Shown: positions 56,137 to 64,000 of the stretch, piece after piece | Layout of the letters: each line of letters begins with the position of its first letter | Position numbering within the stretch: position 1 is the first letter of the stretch | From: Boesenbergia rotunda | Lineage: Eukaryota > Streptophyta > Magnoliopsida > Zingiberales > Zingiberaceae | Direction: 5' to 3' | Length of the DNA stretch: 64,000 bases | Assembly: GCA_024364735.1 (NCBI GenBank) | Contig: JAGFNQ010004009.1 | Location: 62,001 to 126,000, forward strand | Program-made: the position numbers and the translations under genes | Notes under the pieces: generated by a model | Told to the model about the DNA's origin: nothing | Seen by the model: only the letters and a program-made list of their open reading frames with translations | Databases searched by the model: none

Positions 56137-59109
56137 TGATAAGTACCATTTTTGTTGATTATTTTAGTTGTTAAAATCCATGTTTGACCCATGTTTTGCT
56201 TGCTTAATTGTGATTTTACCCTAGGTTTTAGAACTTACCTTTATTTTGGACTTAATTGCAAATTTACACATATTTGGATTATTTGGCCACTAAATTTTTG
56301 ATCTATTTTTGTAGGCATGAAAGGTTCATGGACCTAGGGCATTGGGTCAAACTTGAGTCGGAAGTGACCCGGATCGAGTTATCAAGCTTAGGATTAATCC
56401 GGGCCATCCGATTCAAAAGCGGCTAGATCTGAGCCATCCGGGACCATCTGAAGCAATCCGAGCTAGGGTTAGGGTTGATCAAGCACTCTTATCAAGATCT
56501 GAAAGTTTTATCCCAATCAGAGCTCAATCAACCGTTGGATCAAGCTCGGAGGGCTCTAGATCGTCCATTCAAAGATTAGGTTGATCTGGACCATCCGTTA
56601 CACATCTGGAGGATCCGAGCTACCACGAGGTAGATCCTGACCCCAGATAATCATCATCAAAGTTTGGATCAGATCAGAGCAAGATCAGCCGTTGGATTTT
56701 CTCCAAACAATCTGGGCCGTCCATTCTTATGTATTTAATCAAACTTCACCGCAGCTCTTCAGCTCGTCGCGTCTCCGCCACACTGTTCTTCTGCTTCATT
56801 TCTTCTTCGTTTTTCAGCTGTTTTCTTCAATCCAAGGGGCGCGACCACCCTTTCTCTTCATTTGGATCAAGTCGAGGTCACTGGGGAGAGTAATCGGTGG
56901 AGTTTCAGCTCGGAATTAGGCAAGAACAGAGCTGAGTGAGGGTTTCCTCAGCTCTATATTTGGTTGTTTCGATTTCGGTTTTGTCAGGTTCTACATCAGT
57001 CCAAGCTATCTGGAGGGGTTCTCGGATAAGCTTTGATCGTTCCCGCACCTTCATTTCAATCAGACAAGGCTGAATTGAAGAAATCGATTGGGTTTTCCCT
57101 CTTGAACAGAGTTTGAGCTGAAATGGATCGCAGATTCAGTTCCCCAGTGAATTGCTGAGCTTAGGGGTTCGAGGCCAGCCCTTGCGTGACGAACAAGGAG
57201 ACCTTGAGCTAATGGAGTGATTGGGGTTTAGATTTCTGTAGCTAATTTCAGTTTTCTTAGCTGTAACTTTATTTCTGCAGTTCGTGTCCATTACTGAATT
57301 TTCTGTATCAGCTCTTAGATTTCGTTTCCTACTTGTTTCTGCTTAATTAGGTTTATGTCCTTCAAGTCGAGTAGTTTAGGAAGCTTTTCTAGTGGATAAT
57401 TGCTTTTAATTTCAGTTGTTTTTGGCTTAAATCCTTGCGTATCAAGTTGACAGTTCGTATCAACCCTGTTTCTGCAGATTTCTTTTAGTTTCTGAATTAT
57501 TCAGCTTATTTCCAATTCAATTCGTGTCTAGTTTAATTCCTGAGTTTGAAGACAACATCTACTTAGCTAAAGCATTTGATCTGAGTTAGTTTAGCATTTA
57601 GTTCGTTCCTGCAGTTAAGTTTCTGCTAGTTGTTCATAAGTTTTCAAATTGTTTAGCAGTTTCAGTTTGAGTTTTGAACTGTTTCAGTTTAATGTTCTGA
57701 AATTTGAATCAAGTGAACTTAGCTTTTCCGAATCTTAATGGAACTTTAGAGTAGTGAACTCGAATGCAGCTTGCATTTGCTTGTTTCTGAATTCGAGTTG
57801 CTGCTGCGCCTTTACACTCAATTCTGCATTTCTGAATTCTGCTTTGAGTCTGTCTGAATTTATGCATTCGAAATTTGAAGTTTTGCATTCATCCTTGCAT
57901 CTAGTCTGTTTTTGAATTGATTCTGAACGGTGGTTTTTCCTCTGAACATTACATTGCAGCTTGTTTCATCCAATTCTGCAACTTAGCTGTGCTATTTCTC
58001 CTGGTTAACTCCATCTCTGCATATCCTCAGTTTTCATTTCTGAAGTGTATCAGCTAAGCTCTGCATTTTAATTCTACAGCCTTTGATTTCAGTTGTTTGC
58101 TGGACTTTTCATCCAATGTGTTGCAGCAATCAATTCTGGGAAGTCGGAACTTCATTTCTGCATCCTTGAAATTTATTTCTGCACACAAATCTGCCTTGTT
58201 CTGCATTTCTGCCATTCATTCCTGCATCAAGACATTTCTGAATAGATCATCTAGTTACTGCACTGAGTATCAAATTCCGGCACATAGTTTCCTCAGCTTT
58301 TGCGTATCAAGTGTGCTAAATTCTGCAGGATTGAATTCTGCACTGATTTGTATTAGAATGTAACCCTATCTTGGAGTGTATGGCTGTGCTGGAAATCAGT
58401 TTTATTTACATTCAATTTGTCTCGGAATTGTAGTCTCGTTTTGGCTTATAAGCCTTATCCCTTGCGTATCAATTTTGCTAAGTTTTTGCTTGATTGAAAT
58501 CTGCACTTAATTTGGTTGCTTCACATCCATTTACTTAATATCAATTGCTTCACATCAATTGTAGATCTGCCCTTGTATCAAGCAACCAATCAAAATTGCA
58601 CTTAGCTTTAGCTTTTGGCACATGAGTTTTTTTTCTTCACTTGGTATCAAGTTGTTTTGATTTAATTGCTTGCATTTAGGTATCAAGTTAAGTTTCGGCT
58701 TGAGTGGTGATGCTTTAAGTTTAAATCAGTTTGTAGTGTATTCTTGCAATCGAAACCAGATCTGTTTTTTTTTTCCAACATTGTGTAAATGCCTTGATGA
58801 GATTTTCCATTGGTTGAGTCCATGAATTGCCATTACTTTGTTTAAGTTTGCGTGGTTAAGTTTCCTTCTTTCTATTGCTTTTTCATTTCTAATCGCATTC
58901 CAAACCCAAATCAAATTCGAAACCCAAATTCACAAACGACACATAAACACGAGCTCGAATCAAACAAACAACATCAACTAGCCCTAGGAAAAATACGACC
59001 TGTGGCCCCTTTACTACGTTTTCATTCTTGATTGCAAAAAGGGTTTCCAGCTTTTTATCATATTCTAAATTGAGACCCACATTCGTGACAGTCTATTTTG
59101 GGTCCATCA
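56137..59109 (+). repeat. Element B LTR (2973 bp)
   Basis: It starts TGATAAGTACCAT and ends GGGTCCATCA, 6 bp before a second tRNA-Asp site. It shares layout with A's LTR but differs often, and is about 670 bp longer. The part from about 57250 to 58600 is full of TTTCTGCA/TTCTGAATT motifs. The left flank is ACCAT (56132-56136). Confidence 0.85.
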
Positions 59110-59115
59110 AATTTT

Positions 59116-59132
59116 TGGCGCCGTTGCCGGGG
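59116..59132 (+). promoter_or_regulatory. Primer binding site, tRNA-Asp (element B)
   Basis: The same 17-mer as at 54351, at the same distance from an LTR end. Confidence 0.9.
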
Positions 59133-59271
59133 AAGCAACTAGTTGATTTGTTTGATTTTTGCTTGTGTGCTTATGGGCATATCATTTGATTCTATTTTCT
59201 TGTGTTTTATCTTTTGTATACGGTTGCTGTCATTTTTCTTGTTTGTTTTGTGACAGGACTGCCAGTTCAAA

Positions 59272-59661
59272 ATGTTCTCATCTAATTACCAGCAGCCGTG
59301 TCCACAATTTCAGCAGAACCAACCTTTCAATCAGCCACTACAGCAATTTCAACCACAATTCCAGAATTTTCACACCCAAATGATCAATTTCAGTCAACAA
59401 ATCAGTTTTTTCAGCCTTTCCAAAATTTCAGCAAAATCAACCAAATTCCAACCAAAATCAGAATGGGCAGCCACAATTCCAGAGTTTCGATCAACCAATT
59501 CAGCAATTTCAGCCACCATTACAACAATTCCAGCTACCACAACAATTCCAACCGTAATGCCAACAATTTCAGCAAGAATTTCAGCATCTTAACCAAAATT
59601 TTCAGCAGCCTTTTGTAAGTTTTCAGCAAGGAAATAATCAATTTCAGCCTCAACCTTAGCC
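59272..59661 (+). pseudogene. Gln-rich gag tail remnant of element B
   Basis: FQQNQPFNQPLQQFQPQFQ-type sequence resembling the Gln-rich gag tail of element A. The capsid region before it is absent: leader sequence passes straight into the tail. Two overlapping frames (59272-59592, 59298-59618) show frameshifts. Confidence 0.65.
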
Positions 59662-60672
59662 ATGGCAGCAAGAATTCAAGCTACACAGAATTTTCAGCCC
59701 ACTCAAATTCAGTTTTCACCGCCACAATTTCAACAATTTCAGCAGGATTTTCAACCAANAGAAAATTTCAGAGAGGTGTCTAGAATTGCATGTGAAGCAT
59801 GTCTTGATACATTTTTTGTGAGAAATAATGATGAAAATTCCATAGAGGCACCCAGGCTTGATTTTATTCGTTGTGACACATTTATTGATATACCTTATGT
59901 AGAAACTGATTGTGAAAATTTTTTGGAGGTGCCTGAAATTGATGTTGTTTATTGTGATGAATCTCTTGCTATATATTATGCTGAATTTGAATGTGAAAAA
60001 CTTATGGAGGCACCTAAATTTGATTTCATTGGTTGTGATACATTGTTTGATACATCTTTTGTGAATATGGATTGTAGGAAATTTTTAGAACTGCCTGAAA
60101 TTGATGTTGTTTATTGTGATGAATCTATTGCTATATCTTATGCTGAGGTTGAGTGTGAAAAAATTATGGAGGTACCTCAATTTGATTTCATGGGTTGCAA
60201 TGCATTGCTTGATACATCTTGTGTGAAAAATAATTATGGAAAATTCATTAAGGTACCAAAAATTGATTTTATTGGATGTGATGCATTTTTGGATACATTT
60301 TATGTAGAGATTGATGATATTGCACATCTATCTTACCCTACATGCATGAGAAAGGTTTTACATGGTTTTGCAGAGTCACAAAGACTTCTGGAGTGGGTGT
60401 TTCAGCTGAACAGACTCAAACCTCCTGGAAGGTGTTCCAAAATGAATAAAGAGGGAGGAGATGATTTTACTTTAATTCGAAGCACTCCACCTCTTACATG
60501 GGTCTTGTATCTAAATAACCTTCGGCCACCTGAACAGTTTGCTGTAAAGTCCAAGTGTGGGGGAGTGATGCACCGTAAAATCGAACAAATGAAAGAAGCT
60601 CTCTCACACACCCAACTCCTCCACTACCACGATGGAGGCTATTTCTTGATAGACTCCGACCGCCAGAAATAA
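59662..60672 (+). CDS. Tandem-repeat ORF of element B (336 aa), unknown function
   Basis: An uninterrupted frame from ATG 59662, apart from one ambiguous base at 59759. Residues 1-34 are Gln/Phe-rich, like the gag tail. Residues 35-223 are seven 27-residue units (59764-60330). Each has Pro at position 3 (except unit 1), Asp at 6 (except unit 1), Cys at 10 and an acidic surround. Units 3 and 5 (VVYCDES) alternate with units 2, 4, 6 and 7 (FIGCD), so the true period may be 54. After the repeats come two copies of a W-V-x-x-L-N-x-L-(K/R)-P-P motif (LEWVFQLNRLKPPG and LTWVLYLNNLRPPE), then a His-rich tail. No transmembrane segment, no nucleic-acid-binding motif recognised. It sits where gag-pol would be. 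I do not recognise the family; it may be a protein carried by non-autonomous Athila derivatives. Confidence 0.6.
   Translation: MAARIQATQNFQPTQIQFSPPQFQQFQQDFQPXENFREVSRIACEACLDTFFVRNNDENSIEAPRLDFIRCDTFIDIPYVETDCENFLEVPEIDVVYCDESLAIYYAEFECEKLMEAPKFDFIGCDTLFDTSFVNMDCRKFLELPEIDVVYCDESIAISYAEVECEKIMEVPQFDFMGCNALLDTSCVKNNYGKFIKVPKIDFIGCDAFLDTFYVEIDDIAHLSYPTCMRKVLHGFAESQRLLEWVFQLNRLKPPGRCSKMNKEGGDDFTLIRSTPPLTWVLYLNNLRPPEQFAVKSKCGGVMHRKIEQMKEALSHTQLLHYHDGGYFLIDSDRQK
59764..60330 (+). repeat. Seven 81-bp coding repeats
   Basis: Unit starts at 59764, 59845, 59926, 60007, 60088, 60169 and 60250. GATTGTGAAAATT, TTGATTTCATTGGTTGTGAT and similar blocks recur. All units are a multiple of three and keep the frame. 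Confidence 0.85.
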
Positions 60673-63014
60673 AGGGGAGATTGCTTCTTCTTGCATTTTG
60701 CTTTATTGCATTTTTCACTTTTAAATAGAGTTCTTGCTAATAAATGCGTGATTAGAATAGAATGAATAAATAGACATTGTAAATATCATGTTATTTCTTT
60801 TGGTCACTTTTTCTTGCATGACTAGGAATAAATGTAGTCCTTTAGGTTATCTCCATAGCATTTTAGAGTCTTTTGAAAATAAATTAAATTTGGTTGTTAA
60901 AACTTAGGGTTTGAGCTCATGGATGAATTCTTGGATGCTTAAGTACTACTTTGCTTTAGGTTCTTAATTGAGGACTTGAGATGAATTATTTTTGCCTAGT
61001 GAGAATTAGCCTTATATTTGTGACACACATATGTTATTGTATTCTAGAACTTGCTTAGGTTCTTTCAAAACCATATTTCAATGATTGGATCACATTTATA
61101 GAGATAAATCATTTTGCTTCTCATCTCATATCAATTTTCGTAAAATTTCCCTTGTATCACTTCATTTTTCTCACTTTCCCTACCTAATCTCATTTTTTCT
61201 ATGGATTTGTTTGCTTGGGATGTTTCTTGATGCTACTTTGCCCGAGACGGACAAAAATTTAAGTGTGGGGGAGGTGACTAATGTTTTGGAGTTGTTTTGT
61301 ATCAAGGAGGCATTTTGTGTCAAAAAGAAAAAATTTTCTGCAATTGGAAAGATTAAAGTAAGTTGGATTGGTATCAAGATCAAGTGGGAAGAAGTGGTTA
61401 AGGATGGAAGCAATTGGAAATCTCAATTCCTTATTATACTTTGAAGATCTATGCAAGTTTGTGTTAAGTTGAATTCGGCTGAGAAGCAAAAGGATCTGCA
61501 ATGAAAGAAGAAAAGGAAAAAAAATCTGCAAAGAGAAAAACAATGGCACGCAAGAAGAAAAAAAAAGAAATATGTGATCATTTCGAAAGAAGATCCTGAG
61601 CCAAAATCAGTGTATCAACTTGAAGACAATTGTGCCATGGCTGGAATCCAAACTTCTGGAATTTAAATTGCTGCCGAGTGCTAAATCTGGAAGCTGAACA
61701 AAGCTGAAAAGAAGCTGAAAATCTGAACTGCAGCAAGGGAGAGCTTGTAATCTGCCGAGGCTTGATTTGGAGATGCTGAAATGAAACAAGATGAATGCAG
61801 AGTAGGCTGTGAGATGCTGAAATTTGTTGAAGGAGTGTTGTTGAACATGTATTGGAAAAATTCAGAATTGGAATACATGAAGGACTTAAATTGTGACACC
61901 ACAAAATCAGTTTTGTACCAACTTGAAACTGAAATTGGTTTGCTTAGGCTATGCATTTGGGACTTGAGTACATGAACATGCCAAAAAGTGTTGAGCACAC
62001 CCATTACTGATCAGAAGGAGGTGGCTGATGGAATGCTCAAAGAAAAAAAAACAGAATTGCAGTGAAGTGCCGAGACTAAGGAAGAATGGGGTGTATGAAG
62101 CACTTAAACTCTTTACTATGATTGATGCTAATTGTTGTGAGAAATCAGAGTTTTGCAAGGTCTGAGATTGATGCCGTGAGCTGGAAACTGAAAAAAAAGA
62201 GAGAACAAATGATGGAAATGTGCCAACTTGTAAAGGATTGTGTATCAAAATGAGTTACAAGAGTAGTTTAGTGAGGGTTGTAAGTGGAGCATCTATGTCA
62301 CTTGATGTCTTAAGTTCTCTGATACAAATCTGATCTGAAATGCTCCATTAGAAGAATTCAGAAAAAGAAAGAAAGAAGAGAAAAAAAAATAATGAAGAAG
62401 AGAAGGAAGAAGCAATTGGCACACAAATGAGGTTTCTTTGCACAATGACACCAACAAAGTTTCCTTCATCCATATCAAAGGCATTGTTCAAATTTGACTT
62501 CACCACATTTTTATTCCACTCGAGGACTGACAAGAGGGCAAAGTGCATTAAAAATATCCTTGAGCATTCAAGTCTTCCACTCCATTAAACTTTTCCATTT
62601 GCTTGGCTTTTACTCCATTTCTTACCATTTTTCATGTTTTCACTTGTTTTAGTAGATGTGGATCCTAATCATGAATAATGGTGGAGATTAGATAACAAGC
62701 AAGCCTATGGTAGGGCAAAAAGCATGTGTGTTTGAGTGAGCTCTACTTCCATCATCAACTTAGAACTTAAGGAGAGAGCCACCAAAAATTTCCCTTGAAA
62801 GGCTAGTGAGTTAAATTCATCTCAATGACTCATGAAGGATGAAAACGCTAAGTTGTTGATTTAAGGACGAGATACTAATCCATAGTACTTAGATTTTTGA
62901 GAATTGACAACCTTAGGTAATTTCTTTTCATTTGCTTCTAATTATGCTTAAGAAAATCTAAGGAATACATACTTAGTGGTTTCGCGAGACGCTCAAGTTT
63001 AAGTGTCGGAGAGT
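60673..63014 (+). other. Long non-coding 3' region of the composite, with polypurine tract
   Basis: About 2.3 kb without a domain-bearing frame. AAGTGTGGGGGA-type purine tracts occur at 60554 (inside the ORF end) and about 61260. A degenerate one, AAGTGTCGGAGAG, lies at 63001-63013, directly before the 3' LTR. The frame 61085-61444 has no recognisable domain. Confidence 0.65.
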
Positions 63015-64000
63015 TGATAAGTATCATTTTATTGATTATTTTAGATGTCAAAATCCATGTTTGACCCATGTTTTTCTTGCTTAATTGTGAATTTACCCTA
63101 GGTTCTAGGGCCGACCTTTATTTTGGACTTAATTGCAAATCTGTACATATTTGGATTATTTGGCCACTAAATTTTTGATCTATTTTTTATAGACATGAAA
63201 GGATCATAGACCTAGGGCATACTGGGTCAAACTTGAGTCGGAAGTGGACCCGGATCGAGTTATCAAGCTTCGGATTAATCTGGGTCGTCCGATTCAAAAG
63301 CGGCTAGATCTGAGCCATCTTGGACCATCTGAGACAATCCGAGCTAGGGTTAGGGCTGATCAAGTACTGAGATCAAGATCTGAGACTTTCATCCCAATCA
63401 GAGATCATCCAACTGTTGGATCAAGCTCAGAGGGTTCTAGACTGTCCATTCAAAGATTAGGTTGATCTGGACCATCCGTTGCAAATCTGGAGGATCCGAG
63501 CTACCCCGAGGCAGATCCTGACCCTTGATCAACATCTGGAAAGTTTGGGTCAGATCATATGAAGATCAGCCGTTGGATTTTTTCAAATCAATCTGAGCCG
63601 TCCGTTGTCAAGTACTTAATCAAATTTTCTCCAGCTTTCTTCCTCGTCGCGTCTTCGCCGTTTCTTCGTGTTCTTCAGCAGTTCATCATCGTTTCTTCAA
63701 GTTCTTCATCTAAGGAGGTGTGACCACCTCAATCTCAACCTTGGATCATTATCTGAATCATTGGAAGATAGCTTCGGTGGAGAATTCATCTCAGATTTAC
63801 GCCGGACAGAGCTGTTTGAGGGTTTCGACAGCTCTGTGGTCCGATCACTCGGATCTCATCCATGTGCCAATTCCGATCATTTGAGCCATCTGTAGGGGTT
63901 CTCAGGTGAGCTCAGAGGATCTTCAAATCATCATCGTCATCCCATCCATTGAGATCGATGGGGTTCGGATTGGATTTCCCCAGCTGATGCAGTTTGAGCA
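63015..64000 (+). repeat. Element A 3' LTR, first 986 bp
   Basis: TGATAAGTATCATTTT and the following sequence match 52040 onwards closely (including CATACTGGGTCAAACTTG), and differ from the B LTR at the same diagnostic places. Runs off the window. Confidence 0.88.

Larger units (their letters stand above)
52040..64000 (+). mobile_element. Ty3/gypsy Athila-type composite (elements A and B)
   Basis: Element A: 5' LTR 52040-54343, PBS, decayed gag 54516-56136, and a matching 3' LTR from 63015 past the window end. Between them lies a second LTR (B, 56137-59109) with its own PBS and a different interior. A's LTRs agree with each other much better than with B's. No pol (protease, RT, integrase) is found anywhere in the interval, so this is a non-autonomous composite. 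Confidence 0.85.

Noticed and set aside
56137..59109. B LTR taken as the 3' LTR of element A
   Set aside because: It is followed by a primer binding site and leader, and differs from A's LTR at many places where the LTR at 63015 agrees with A.

Overview
The window is nuclear DNA of a flowering plant, built almost entirely from nested transposable elements. The evidence is Ty1/copia elements primed by initiator tRNA-Met, Ty3/gypsy Athila-type elements primed by tRNA-Asp, a TGTAACGACC-type chromovirus LTR, plant-style GT-AG introns, and MULE and hAT non-autonomous elements. The abundance of large copia elements would suit a monocot, but the species cannot be read from the sequence. No rRNA, CRISPR array, prokaryotic operon or convincing full-length host gene was seen.

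Layout. 1-9922: degenerate copia element E1, whose 5' LTR is cut by the window edge. It sits in the internal region of an older copia element, E2. 9923-10462: the end of E2's interior. 10463-22985: E2's 3' LTR, split by a 5'-truncated, env-like-bearing copia element E3 (11354-22923, TSD CGCAT). E3 in turn carries a 3.9-kb chromovirus-type solo LTR (13782-17712, TSD TTTTG). 22986-24222: a copia pol fragment interrupted by an antisense copia LTR fragment. 24223-27713: copia element E4 (same family as E1), which runs into an assembly gap (27714-27824). 28640-42319: copia element E5 (same family, complete, TSD CCATC). Its reverse transcriptase is split by an antisense copia solo LTR (34700-38739, TSD TAATC), which is itself split by an Angela-like solo LTR (35204-37646, TSD ATATA) inserted into its TATA box.

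42732-46822: a 4.1-kb fold-back element with a perfect 9-bp TSD, consistent with a non-autonomous Mutator-like element. 46932-47439: a possible small multi-exon host gene or remnant. 47567-48078: a hAT-like miniature element with a near-perfect 8-bp TSD. 48087-52039: mostly AT-rich intergenic DNA with minor tandem repeats and two microsatellites. 52040-64000: an Athila-type gypsy composite. It has a 5' LTR and decayed gag, then a second, divergent LTR with its own tRNA-Asp primer site. After that come a 336-codon ORF with seven 27-residue repeats, a long non-coding stretch, and a 3' LTR that matches the first LTR and runs off the window.

No element looks autonomous. E5 is the best preserved, with an intact 547-aa gag, one pol frame with three transition-type stops, and nearly identical LTRs. 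The most interesting points are: (i) several unrelated LTR families share an architecture of short palindrome arrays upstream of the promoter; (ii) E3's env-like frame can be joined by a phase-correct intron; (iii) E1's pol carries two duplications that look like reverse-transcription template switches; (iv) the fold-back element contains 158-bp units, each opening with a 30-bp palindrome; (v) the 27-residue-repeat ORF has survived in an otherwise decayed gypsy element.
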